From: JBBUAX01 sp964409535
GTDB lineage: Bacteria > Patescibacteriota > Minisyncoccia > UBA6257 > 2-01-FULL-56-20
Reading direction: 5' to 3'
NCBI GenBank assembly: GCA_964409535.1
Contig: CAYPDQ010000006.1
Span: forward strand, 1-46,352
Length of the DNA: 46,352 nucleotides
The position numbers and the translations under genes are program-made. The notes under the pieces are model-generated. The model was given only the letters and a program-made list of their open reading frames with translations, did not search any database and had not been told where the DNA came from. Below, piece by piece: positions 1-7,092 of this stretch (the stretch's first letter is position 1; each line of letters begins with the position of its first letter).

Positions 1-2
1 GC

Positions 3-209
3 ACGATCACCGACAACAACCCTGACGCTCCGGACATAGGTCAGGTGCCCGCATCTGGAAGCGCCCAAACCCCTGCCCTAAGCAAGACCACCGACTACGT
101 TCTACAGTGCACCGGCCGCGGCGGCACCTCGCCCCAATACCACCTGCCCCTGGGTGTCCTGCGGGTGTACCAGTTCGGAGGCGGAGCGCTGAAGGAGGTG
201 GCGCCGTAG
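3..209 (+). CDS. C-terminal end of a surface-protein-like gene (partial)
   Basis: An open frame enters from the left edge and stops at TAG 207-209, giving 68 codons. The tail reads TDYVLQCTGRGG ... GVLRVYQF ... LKEVAP. I do not recognise the family. The T/S/P-rich stretch followed by a compact Cys-containing beta-like end suggests an extracellular or repeat-domain surface protein (inference). Nearly the same C-terminus is encoded on the minus strand at the right edge (46234-46352), so this is one of at least two paralogues. A hairpin terminator follows at 242-265. The frame is supported by the match between the two copies and by the terminator; the function is unknown. Confidence 0.6.
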   Translation, partial: TITDNNPDAPDIGQVPASGSAQTPALSKTTDYVLQCTGRGGTSPQYHLPLGVLRVYQFGGGALKEVAP

Positions 210-241
210 TTAGAATTGGCGAAAGCAACTACAGTAAGAAT

Positions 242-265
242 GGCTCAAAATAATGAGCCGTTTTT
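242..265 (+). terminator. Rho-independent terminator
   Basis: GGCTCA (242-247), 6-nt loop, TGAGCC (254-259), then a run of five T. It lies 32 bases after the stop of the left partial gene and is in the right orientation to end it. Confidence 0.7.
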
Positions 266-298
266 GCCTGGAAAGGTAGTTTCTTATCAACTGATCGC

Positions 299-400
299 GA
301 TGGTTTAATACCTTGGAATACCCCAGAAACCGAACATCTCCACTTGGCGCTCAATAAGCAAACGCCGGCCGACATCATCAAAACTATTCCAAGCTATTGA
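299..400 (+). pseudogene. Possible C-terminal remnant of an rve-type transposase
   Basis: The frame ending at TGA 398-400 reads ...LIPWNTPETEHLHLALNKQTPADIIK.... The spacing resembles the end of DDE (rve) transposases, where a YN..RPHxxLN..TP.. motif follows the last catalytic Glu. Only this tail is visible; the usual Arg-Pro is replaced by Glu-His and no upstream catalytic part exists. It could be chance. If real, it marks an old insertion-sequence scar just after the terminator of the left partial gene. Confidence 0.25.
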
Positions 401-404
401 ACCA

Positions 405-641
405 TTACGCTTTCTTGACACAAATTACAATATGGGGCGTAGGGAAACTGTAGCCCGCCGCTCCTCTGTATTTCTTTCGGAGAATTTCTCTCGGTTTAGC
501 ACCATGCTTTTCTCCCTCTTTCTCTTTTATGCCCAAGGGAGACAGAACGAATTCGGTCATTACGCTTAATTTTCTTGCCTTCACCCTGCTCAATGCCGTC
601 TCGGTTCTTACTTTTCCCAGGCCCCTTAGCGCGGTCGTCAT
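405..641 (-). CDS. Small hypothetical protein, 78 aa
   Basis: A basic 78-residue frame (many Lys/Arg, no clear domain). Its ATG overlaps, as ATGA, the TGA that ends the frame-corrected methyltransferase upstream. That translational coupling is the main argument that it is a real gene. The last residues (IVICVKK) look strand-like. I recognise no family. Confidence 0.4.
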   Translation of the reverse strand: MTTALRGLGKVRTETALSRVKARKLSVMTEFVLSPLGIKEKEGEKHGAKPREILRKKYRGAAGYSFPTPHIVICVKKA

Positions 642-1091
642 TTTTTATATATTTCTTGGTCGCTTCTGAAATTTTTTCCTAACGTAGAATAGAGCTTTGC
701 GAATCCGCCCTTAACGCCCTTGAAAGTGATGATTAAGAAGGGTGCCGCCGGGCTTTACCTTGCTCCACGCTACTTCCAAAAACTTTCTGTAAAAGATTCT
801 TTTCTCAGGAAGAGAATGGGAAATGAGAACGAGGTCAAACTCGCCAGGCACTTTTATAGGAAAATTCCCTTGTATGACATTTAGGCCCGCTTTTTTGAGA
901 TTTGAGGCATAGCATGCGTTTTTTTCAACGGCTATGTAGTTTGGCACAAGCTTTGCGAGGCGGATTGCTAGGACTCCGGAGCCGGCACCGATGTCAAGAA
1001 GGGAACGTGCCCTGCTTGTTTTTATATAGCGCCGTATCGCTTTGAACAACACCTCCTTTTGGTTGTAAGATATGTCATTTGCTGATTGCAC
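638..1091 (-). pseudogene. Class I SAM-dependent methyltransferase, frameshifted
   Basis: The first 117 codons from GTG 1091 give a Rossmann methyltransferase: motif I LLDIGAGSGVLAIRL, an acidic residue after strand 2 (AVEKN) and motif IV-like FDLVLISHSLPEK. In that frame the protein stops early at 711, just after KPGGTLL. Skipping one base in the run at 738-743 restores the expected final strands (FLIITFKGVKGGFAKLYSTL) and a stop at 638-640 that overlaps the next start as ATGA. The repaired product is about 150 aa. An in-frame TGA directly precedes the GTG. The gene is either a recent +1 frameshift or a sequencing error; substrate unknown. Confidence 0.6.
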
Positions 1092-1219
1092 TCATTGATT
1101 ACAGCACTTGAACCAATCAATGGAGGGCTTATGGAGCAATCGGCTGTGTCGCTTGGTTCACTGCCGCACGTGAGGGAAGTAGCGCCTCTCTCCGACGCAG
1201 ATCGGCCGCTTATCGAGCT

Positions 1220-1240
1220 AAAGAGGAGTTTTGCCTCCTC
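1220..1240 (-). terminator. Weak hairpin terminator after the sigma-like gene
   Basis: On the minus strand GAGGAG, a 6-nt loop and CTCCTC are followed by TTTA. It lies in the 211-base gap (1092-1302) between the sigma-like gene and the methyltransferase. The same gap holds a GC-rich hairpin (GCCGGCAG 1262-1269 / CTGCCGGC 1281-1288) followed on the plus strand by TAACCTTTTT. I see no gene in this gap. Confidence 0.35.
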
Positions 1241-1302
1241 AAGAAGGGCAAGTAGGGTGGTGCCGGCAGACACGCGGTGCCTGCCGGCTAACCTTTTTAT
1301 TA

Positions 1303-2337
1303 CTACGCTTCCCGGATTTGATAAGTGCCGTTCGCCTGACGGACGAAGTGCGCCTTATTCTGTAAGTTTACCAGAACTGTGTTCGGTTTGAAAAACCTTT
1401 CCTTTTGAACCGCGAGTATGACCTCCCGCGGCCGGAGCGGACCGTTCTTTTTGAGCACCCGCTTTATCACCTCCCGGGCGGTTCCCGGCTCGTAGCCGTG
1501 CTCCCGCAAAGCGTACATTCCTCTGCCGACCAGGACAAAACGCCCGTCTTTTATGAGCTCGTTGTGAACCGTAGGCGCGGAAGCCCGGTGGCGGTTCGTG
1601 AAAACCTCGTTTATCGTCTGGGCGATCACCCGGAAATGCAAAGGCGCCTTTTTCTTCTTAAGAACCAGATACACCCGGTCGCGGATGGTCTTGGGCGCGA
1701 TCTCCGCCCATTCCGTGAGGCCCAGGTCGCCGTAGGGATTGCGGCTGACCTTTTTGGAGATGCCCAGGTAGTTCGCCGCCCAAGCCGGCTTCACGCCTTT
1801 CTGCTTTATGAAGCTTTCCAATAGACCGGGGTACTTGCCGGCGAGGATCTCCTCTTTTTTGCCCTTCAAGAAACCGGCCCACTGGTCTATAAAGCCGACG
1901 GCGGATTTGAGATCCGGCTTGTCCAGATAAAAGAAAGCGTAGAAGCTTTTGTCCTCCGGGCGAAAGTTGAAAGCGCCGGTTGCTTCCACGATCAAATTAA
2001 GCTGGCTTAGATTAATACCTGCCGCCGCGGGCTGCATTTCCGTGAGGAACGCTTCGCTTTTCATCACGCCCCCGGAGTCCTTCAAAAGTTTTTTGCCCTT
2101 CACGATGACCGAGGACCAGGCAGGGTCCTGGAGCATTTCCTTCTTCAGAAATGCGAGGGTTCCGGCTTCAAGCTGCCGGATGCGCTCTCGGGTGATCTTA
2201 TACCGCGCGCCAAGCGCAGCCAGGGTCTGGGCTTTCTTGCCTTTTTCCAAGCCGTATCGGCCAACAATAATTTCCCGCTGGCGGTCGCTAAGCGTCTCAA
2301 GGAGAGCACCGATTAACTTGTTCACAGATTGAACCAT
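1303..2337 (-). CDS. Sigma-70 region 4 / HARE-HTH fusion transcription factor
   Basis: 344 aa. Residues about 10-65 are a sigma-70 region 4 helix-turn-helix (LSDRQREIIVGRYGL ... YKITRERIRQLEAGTL), which in sigma factors binds the -35 element. Sigma regions 1-3 are absent. Residues about 215-340 contain two winged-helix units: IRDRVYLVLKKKKAPLHFRVIAQTI ... GRFVLVGRGMYAL and a second ending FVRQANGTYQI. They resemble HARE-HTH domains such as RNA polymerase delta (RpoE) of Firmicutes. So the protein probably binds DNA and/or RNA polymerase as a regulator rather than as a complete sigma factor (inference). It has its own promoter (2486-2514) and a structured leader. Start chosen at ATG 2337, preceded by GGTGGGGG. 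Confidence 0.75.
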   Translation of the reverse strand: MVQSVNKLIGALLETLSDRQREIIVGRYGLEKGKKAQTLAALGARYKITRERIRQLEAGTLAFLKKEMLQDPAWSSVIVKGKKLLKDSGGVMKSEAFLTEMQPAAAGINLSQLNLIVEATGAFNFRPEDKSFYAFFYLDKPDLKSAVGFIDQWAGFLKGKKEEILAGKYPGLLESFIKQKGVKPAWAANYLGISKKVSRNPYGDLGLTEWAEIAPKTIRDRVYLVLKKKKAPLHFRVIAQTINEVFTNRHRASAPTVHNELIKDGRFVLVGRGMYALREHGYEPGTAREVIKRVLKKNGPLRPREVILAVQKERFFKPNTVLVNLQNKAHFVRQANGTYQIREA

Positions 2338-2341
2338 CCCC

Positions 2342-2466
2342 CACCTTTAGAGGATTGCCTTTTTAGCCTCCCGGCTAAAGGGGGCTTGGGCAGTCATCCT
2401 ATTATTTGAACTGACCTTTGCTTTTATCATTTTCTTGATTACGCGAACCCAGATCCTCTAAAGGTG
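2342..2466 (-). promoter_or_regulatory. Inverted-repeat leader covering the ribosome binding site
   Basis: CACCTTTAGAGGAT and ATCCTCTAAAGGTG (2342-2355 and 2453-2466) are perfect 14-bp complements about 97 bases apart. Between them is a second hairpin, TTTAGCC/GGCTAAA (2362-2379). In the minus-strand transcript the distal arm contains AAAGGTG, directly joined to GGGG and the ATG at 2337, so pairing would hide the Shine-Dalgarno region. It could be an RNA regulatory leader of the sigma-like gene. The alternative is a MITE-like insertion, since the arms extend imperfectly to about 18 bp. Confidence 0.5.
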
Positions 2467-2485
2467 CTGGGACTCGTATAAAAAC

Positions 2486-2514
2486 ATTATAAAGTATGGG
2501 GGCTCCTAAGTCAA
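2486..2514 (-). promoter_or_regulatory. Sigma70-type promoter of the sigma/HARE-HTH gene
   Basis: On the minus strand TTGACT (2514-2509), 17-bp spacer, TATAAT (2491-2486). This is a near-consensus promoter. The -35 box overlaps the end of secF, so the regulator can be transcribed apart from secDF, with a leader of about 140 nt. Confidence 0.75.
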
Positions 2515-3407
2515 GACCTGGCGCTCCACCTCTGCCATACGTAAAGCAAGGGGCTTGCCACGAAGATGGAGGAATACACGCCGACCGAGACGCCTACAAG
2601 AAGCGTGAGGATAAAGTATTTGAGGGTCACGGGGCCGGCAAAGTAGAGCGCAAAGAGCACAAGGATCAGGGTAAGCGAAGTGTTAATTGACCTGGCCATG
2701 GTCTGATTCACGCTCACGTTCACCACCTGGCCGAATCCCGTCTTCCCCCGGTCCAGGAAAAGGTTCTCCCGGATGCGGTCAAAGACCACGATGGTGTCGT
2801 GGACCGAGAAACCCATGACTACAAGGAGCGCCACCACGAAGTTGCCGTCTATTTCCACGCCTTGGTATCTCCCGAGGGCCGCCAAAAGCCCTGCCGGGAT
2901 CGCAACGTCATGGAATAAAGTGATCAAGGTCACGATGCCGTATTTCCAGGAACTCACTGGCTTGTACACTTTCCGAAAGGCAAAAGCAATATACAAGGAA
3001 ACAGCGAGGAGCACCAAGGCGATGGCGATGAGCGACTTCTGCCGCAGCTCCTTGCCCACCGAGGGACTTGTCGTTTGATAGCTCAACTCTTCCCAGGAGG
3101 GATATTTTTCCGTGAGCGCCTGAACGAGCTTGGCGTGATCCAAACCGGCGGTTGAGGGGTAGCGGGCAACGAAGATGCCCTTCGCCGGATCGTAGTTCAC
3201 CCTCGCATCCGCCGTGCCCAAGCCGCGGAACACGTCTTGCACAGCCGAGACGGAAGGCGCACCGTCCTTCACGGAGAATCTTACGAGCACTCCGCCGCTT
3301 AGGTCAGTTCCCTGCCGGAAGCCGAAGACGAGGATCGCGATGAGCGCCGCGCCGACCAAGATGACGGCAATGCTTAGAAATATATTTTTGCGGCCGATAA
3401 TATCCAT
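2511..3407 (-). CDS. secF: Protein translocase subunit SecF
   Basis: 298 aa membrane protein with an N-terminal TM helix, the GTDLSGG motif and soluble P1 domain (residues 35-120), then five TM helices with the conserved FSVHDTIVVFDRIREN segment. Together with SecD it forms the proton-driven accessory complex that pulls exported proteins through SecYEG. It starts only 5 bases after the secD stop, inside a 7-bp tandem repeat, so the two are co-transcribed. No oddities in length. Confidence 0.95.
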   Translation of the reverse strand: MDIIGRKNIFLSIAVILVGAALIAILVFGFRQGTDLSGGVLVRFSVKDGAPSVSAVQDVFRGLGTADARVNYDPAKGIFVARYPSTAGLDHAKLVQALTEKYPSWEELSYQTTSPSVGKELRQKSLIAIALVLLAVSLYIAFAFRKVYKPVSSWKYGIVTLITLFHDVAIPAGLLAALGRYQGVEIDGNFVVALLVVMGFSVHDTIVVFDRIRENLFLDRGKTGFGQVVNVSVNQTMARSINTSLTLILVLFALYFAGPVTLKYFILTLLVGVSVGVYSSIFVASPLLYVWQRWSARS

Positions 3408-3434
3408 AGAGTTTAGAGTTTAGAGTTTAGAGTT
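3408..3434. repeat. Four-copy 7-bp tandem repeat at the secD/secF junction
   Basis: GAGTTTA is repeated in tandem (last copy GAGTTTT). On the coding strand this is ACTCTAA repeated, encoding the last residues of SecD (KTLNSKL) and running up to the secF ATG. It belongs to a set of degenerate short tandem arrays seen elsewhere in the window. Confidence 0.8.
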
Positions 3435-4723
3435 TTATCTCTCATAAACGTTTGCAGGAACAACCTGGTGGTGGTGATCGCAGAAAACATGGAAATGAGA
3501 GTGCCGATGAGGAGAGTGAGCGCAAAGCCCTTAACGAAGCCGGAGGTGAAAAAATAAAGAATGACCGCGGTGATAATGGTGGAAGTGTTGGAGTCGCGGA
3601 TGGACGGCCACGCCCGCCGGAAACCCTCCTGAAGCGCGGAGGCGCGGGAGAGGCCCTTTTTGATCTCTTCTTTCACTCGCTCAAAGATCAGGATGTTCGC
3701 GTCCACCGCCATGCCGATGGTCAAAACGAATCCGGCGAGACCAGCGAGGGTGAGAGTGAAAAGCGGCAGAAGTTTGAAGACCGAAAGTGTTAGAACGATA
3801 TAGATGAGGAGCGCAAGAGACGCGAATATCCCAAGCAGGCGGTAGTAGCCGATCATGAAAAGAACGACGAGCGCGGTGCCGATGAGCCCAGCCAAGATCG
3901 CGGTTTTCAAAGAATCTATTCCAAGGGTGGAACTCGTCCGCGTCTCGTCGGAAAGAGTTATGGGCGCGGGCAGGGCTCCGGCGTTAAAGCGCTCCACGAG
4001 CTTCTTGGCTTCGTCTAAAGTGAAATTTCCGGTTATGACCGCGTTCCCGCCGGCGATTGCCTCGTAAACGCACGGAACGGTTATCGGCTCCTTGTCCAAA
4101 AATACCGCGAGGCGCCTGCCCACGCCCCGTTCGGTACAGCCCGGATCGGGTTCGGTCTTCGCCAAGTCGGCGATCTTTCCGGTCAACCCTTCGAATATTT
4201 TCGCACCTTCGCCATTGAAGGTAAGCGCAACCTGCGGCCGCTTGAATTCGTCGAAGTCCAGACGAGCGCCGGTTATGTACCGCCCGGTGAGCTCGGTTTC
4301 GGTGAAGATCATACCGGCCCCCCCTCCTTCCGTTTTGGCGGGCAAGGCCTCGCTGAACTCCAAAAAGGGCGTCTCTCCGATCTGTCTCACTGCTTCGTCT
4401 ACGTCTTTGACGCCCGCAAGTTTCACGTGCAGCTCCGAACGGCCGCCGCCTTGGGCGACGAAAACCTCTGGTTCGCTTACGCCGAAGAGATTGACCCGCC
4501 GCTCGATCACATCCCGGAGGCCTTGGAGAACCGATTCCTGATCCTGCACGCCTACCTGGGTGAGGTCAACAAGATAGGTGAGCTCCGTGCCGCCGGCCAA
4601 GTCCGACCCCAAGCGCCACGGCAGCCATTTTGAGCCAATGGGGCTTTGAGGGTAAACAAAAAAACCGCCCAGGACAGCAAGGAGGATTATGAACGCCAAA
4701 AGCAAACCGGAATAGCGTCGCAT
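3413..4723 (-). CDS. secD: Protein translocase subunit SecD
   Basis: 436 aa. N-terminal TM helix, then GSDLAGGTELTYLVD, a periplasm-type P1 domain with residues of the form DVIERRVNLFGVSEPEV, and five C-terminal TM helices with TIGMAVDANILIFERVKEE (the conserved membrane Asp). Much shorter than E. coli SecD (about 615 aa) but typical of small-genome lineages. Exports proteins with SecF. The ATG lies 2 bases from a 126-bp inverted-repeat element (4726-4850). The last codons come from a 7-bp tandem repeat. Confidence 0.95.
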   Translation of the reverse strand: MRRYSGLLLAFIILLAVLGGFFVYPQSPIGSKWLPWRLGSDLAGGTELTYLVDLTQVGVQDQESVLQGLRDVIERRVNLFGVSEPEVFVAQGGGRSELHVKLAGVKDVDEAVRQIGETPFLEFSEALPAKTEGGGAGMIFTETELTGRYITGARLDFDEFKRPQVALTFNGEGAKIFEGLTGKIADLAKTEPDPGCTERGVGRRLAVFLDKEPITVPCVYEAIAGGNAVITGNFTLDEAKKLVERFNAGALPAPITLSDETRTSSTLGIDSLKTAILAGLIGTALVVLFMIGYYRLLGIFASLALLIYIVLTLSVFKLLPLFTLTLAGLAGFVLTIGMAVDANILIFERVKEEIKKGLSRASALQEGFRRAWPSIRDSNTSTIITAVILYFFTSGFVKGFALTLLIGTLISMFSAITTTRLFLQTFMRDKTLNSKL

Positions 4724-4725
4724 TG

Positions 4726-4850
4726 CCCGGTGCTACAACTGCGATTTCCCCATCGGCGTCGGGGTTTCCGGCCTTTGCGCGTGCGAGAGCATAGTTTAGT
4801 TCTTTACTAAAGCGATTGACTGCGATGCCCGTCGCAGTTGTAGCACCGGG
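4726..4850. repeat. Inverted-repeat element A, copy 1 (upstream of secD)
   Basis: CCCGGTGCTACAACTGCGA (4726-4744) is perfectly complementary to 4832-4850; pairing extends two more bases outward. The inside contains smaller hairpins (CCCC/GGGG near 4748-4764, TTTAGT/ACTAAA near 4794-4809). The flanks carry CATTGC on both sides, a possible target duplication. A related copy is at 11199-11325 with identical arms and a diverged middle. It fills the gap between ccdA and secD and ends next to the secD start codon. Confidence 0.85.
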
Positions 4851-4883
4851 CATTGCGCGGTTCATTCTAAGCGAATTCGGCCC

Positions 4884-5678
4884 CTAAAGCAAGAAGATGA
4901 TGACCCCCAGGAGGATCATCGCGATGCCGCCGCCCAAACGCATTGACCTCACCTCGCTCTTCTGCCATGCCTTCACTTTCTCCAAGAGCATCCTGTCGCT
5001 TGCGATCCCCAAAATCACTGCAAGCGGCAGAACGAAGATCAGGTTGTACAAGAGGAGGTAGCCGAAGCCGCGGAGGTAGGTCGCCTGGTCGTGGAGCAAT
5101 CCCAGAACCAGAAGATACGGCCCGCCAGTGCAGGGAAACTCGCACAGCCCCACCAAGCCGCCCAAAAGGAACGCGGTCGGCAAAGACGCCTTTTGCATCA
5201 GTTCCGCCATTTTACTATGGCTCGCTTGCGGAATCTTGAGCTTTATCGGGAACGCCGGGAAAAACTCGTTCAAGATGTTTATCGCCCCCAAAGCGATGAG
5301 GAGCCACGCCGCAAGTTTGGCCATGAAGTGCGGGATGCTGAAGAGATGCAGAACTTGGAGTATCCCAAGTCCGATGAGCATATAAACCAGGAAGATTCCC
5401 AGAATGTACGCTCCGCCGATCTTCAAGACGTCGCTCCGCAAGCGGCCCAAGCTGAAGAGGAAAGCGATGGTAAGGAGGAGGACGGAGAAGGCACAGGGAT
5501 TGATGCTGTCCACGAGCGAGGCGACTATAACGAGCGGCAGGAGCCAGGCGCCGCCGTTCGTGAGCCAGGAGACCGCTCCGGCCGAGCCGGTGGAGCGGAA
5601 CGCGACCGCCGCGCCCAAAAGAATCACCGCCGCCAGGGCGAGAAGGATTATCTTGGCTTTTCCGTTGAATTTACCCAT
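4884..5678 (-). CDS. CcdA/DsbD-type membrane thiol-disulfide transporter
   Basis: 264 aa with an N-terminal TM anchor and six further TM helices. The two redox Cys of the family are present: SINPCAF near residue 61 and EFPCTGG near residue 181. CcdA-like proteins carry reducing equivalents from cytosolic thioredoxin to extracytoplasmic thiols. The gene follows the DUF1573 gene by 6 bases and sits downstream of DoxX in one transcription unit, suggesting an envelope redox group (inference). No cytochrome c genes are seen here, so cytochrome maturation is unlikely to be its job. Confidence 0.85.
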   Translation of the reverse strand: MGKFNGKAKIILLALAAVILLGAAVAFRSTGSAGAVSWLTNGGAWLLPLVIVASLVDSINPCAFSVLLLTIAFLFSLGRLRSDVLKIGGAYILGIFLVYMLIGLGILQVLHLFSIPHFMAKLAAWLLIALGAINILNEFFPAFPIKLKIPQASHSKMAELMQKASLPTAFLLGGLVGLCEFPCTGGPYLLVLGLLHDQATYLRGFGYLLLYNLIFVLPLAVILGIASDRMLLEKVKAWQKSEVRSMRLGGGIAMILLGVIIFLL

Positions 5679-5684
5679 TGCGGC

Positions 5685-6179
5685 TTAAGGAACGACTTTG
5701 GCAGTGAAATTGAGCGTGAGCGGCGCGCCGCCGTCGTTTTCCAGGTAAACGATCCGGGAAATGTTGCCGATTCCTGCCGGACCGTGAGCCGCCGGGTCGA
5801 AGGTAACTTCCACGGTCGCCTCCTCGCCGCTCTCCAAGGTCGCGTTCAATGCCGGGATGAGACCGTGGCCGGGCATCCCGAAAGGCCCCAAAAGTTTCCC
5901 TCCCGGAAGCGCCAAGCTCGCCTGGGTGCACATACAGGAGGTGTAAACCTTGGTGATCCTAACCGGTTTGGAGCCCGAGTTCTGCACCGCGAAAGTCGTA
6001 TTCACTACGCCTTTCGCCATTCTAACTTCCCCGAAGTCGAAACTGCCGTTCTCCGCAACCAATTCGCCGCCGCCCAAGGAACTCACAACGGCCGCCGACT
6101 CCCCTCTTCCCGCGGAAAACCATCCCAGGAGGCCAAGGAGTAAAAGGCCGCTGCCTATACCTAAGATTATTTTACTCAT
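5685..6179 (-). CDS. Membrane-anchored DUF1573 protein
   Basis: 164 aa: one N-terminal TM helix, then an Ig-like DUF1573 domain (FDFGEVRMAKGVVNTTFAVQNSGSKP ... ITKVYTSCMCTQA ... EATVEVTFDP). The C-x-C in SCMCT is a family hallmark. Function of DUF1573 is not established. It lies directly upstream of the CcdA gene, whose thiol transport could act on the C-x-C pair (inference). Confidence 0.8.
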   Translation of the reverse strand: MSKIILGIGSGLLLLGLLGWFSAGRGESAAVVSSLGGGELVAENGSFDFGEVRMAKGVVNTTFAVQNSGSKPVRITKVYTSCMCTQASLALPGGKLLGPFGMPGHGLIPALNATLESGEEATVEVTFDPAAHGPAGIGNISRIVYLENDGGAPLTLNFTAKVVP

Positions 6180-6262
6180 TGATTTGATGATTGATTTTTA
6201 CCGACTAAAAAACCGCTACCGCAAAAACTCCCGCTAAACCGACAAGCGGTCTGCGGAAATCG

Positions 6263-6670
6263 TTAAATAGCGGAAGCGGCGGCTTCCCGCTCGCGCAAAG
6301 CAAGCCACTTGCCCAGAGGCGCGGCTAAAGCAAAAAAAGAAGCCGTTTTTATCGCAGCGATCCAAAAAGCAGAATGTAGATCCGTCTTACGCTCTCCTAA
6401 ACCCATACCCGGTTTGGATGCAATCAGCGGAACGATAAGCAAGAGAAGCATAACCAGCACCGCAGGCAGTACACTGGAAAAACTGCGGAAAGCGTTCATG
6501 TGGAAATTAGCCGCGGTGAGACCCCCGTCCGGGCAAACTGCCGCCCCGTCGAGCGCCGCGACACAGAGCCCGGCGTAGCTGTTTAAACTGCCGTGCATCA
6601 GCAAGAACCCGAAAACCGCAAGACCTACGAAACTTAGAACCAAGGATGTCGTTAAAATCTTGCTTTTCAT
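6263..6670 (-). CDS. Small membrane protein, 135 aa
   Basis: Three predicted TM helices (residues about 8-28, 65-85 and 105-122). Two Cys (GLCVAALDGAAVCPDG) lie in the loop after the first helix, on the probable outer side. No family recognised. Its start overlaps the DoxX stop as ATGA, and its neighbours are redox-type membrane proteins, so the Cys pair may be oxidised or reduced by them (inference). Confidence 0.7.
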   Translation of the reverse strand: MKSKILTTSLVLSFVGLAVFGFLLMHGSLNSYAGLCVAALDGAAVCPDGGLTAANFHMNAFRSFSSVLPAVLVMLLLLIVPLIASKPGMGLGERKTDLHSAFWIAAIKTASFFALAAPLGKWLALREREAAASAI

Positions 6671-7092
6671 TTCTTGAATCTCACGAACTTATCCAACCCC
6701 CAATATCCCCCGGCTTTCCCGAAATAAAGCACGAGGAATGCGAGGATGTAAATTATGTGTTCGTCCACGATATAGGAATGGTCGCTCACGTACGGAAACT
6801 CCAAAACCGGAAAGTAGTATAGAGCCATAAGCGCGATTCCGGCAAGGGATGACCAGCGCACCGCGATACCGAGGATGAGGGATATGCCGATCAAGGTAAG
6901 ACCCCATTCGTTTAAAAAGTCCACCCAGCCGATATTCGCAGGCGTCGCGAACCAGGCATAAAGACCGGTAAACGTCTTTGTGCCTTTGAGGTACCCGGCG
7001 GAAGTCCATGCCGGATCTAAAATCTTGCTTATGCCAGCGTAGAGAAAAAGCCAACCCAGTCCCAAGCGCAAAAGAAGGATGCTTAACTTCAC
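6667..7092 (-). CDS. DoxX-family membrane protein
   Basis: 141 aa with four TM helices and the DoxX pattern RLGLGWLFLYAGISKILDP at the N-terminus and LNEWGLTLIGISLILG in helix 2. DoxX relatives include quinone-linked oxidoreductase subunits, but the reaction here is unknown. It overlaps both neighbours as ATGA (prmC upstream, the 135-aa membrane protein downstream). Confidence 0.8.
   Translation of the reverse strand: MKLSILLLRLGLGWLFLYAGISKILDPAWTSAGYLKGTKTFTGLYAWFATPANIGWVDFLNEWGLTLIGISLILGIAVRWSSLAGIALMALYYFPVLEFPYVSDHSYIVDEHIIYILAFLVLYFGKAGGYWGLDKFVRFKK

Noticed and set aside
1092..1302. Possible SRP, 6S or tmRNA in the gap beside the methyltransferase
   Set aside because: None of the conserved sequence blocks of these RNAs could be found; only two simple hairpins.
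1086..1391. Plus-strand frame with GGAGGG before an ATG at 1131
   Set aside because: It overlaps the sigma-like gene end antisense and shows no protein features; the SD-like string is probably chance.
3408..3434. CRISPR array
   Set aside because: Units are 7 bp with no spacers. No CRISPR array or cas gene is visible anywhere in the window.
4566..4865. 99-codon minus-strand frame starting in element A and running into secD
   Set aside because: After the element it overlaps secD in the wrong frame; only the element-encoded part is shared with copy 2.
5091..6143. Long plus-strand open frame (350 codons) opposite ccdA and the DUF1573 gene
   Set aside because: It is antisense to two genes with clear family motifs, has no recognisable fold and an unnatural Arg/Glu-rich composition. 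High-GC shadow frame.
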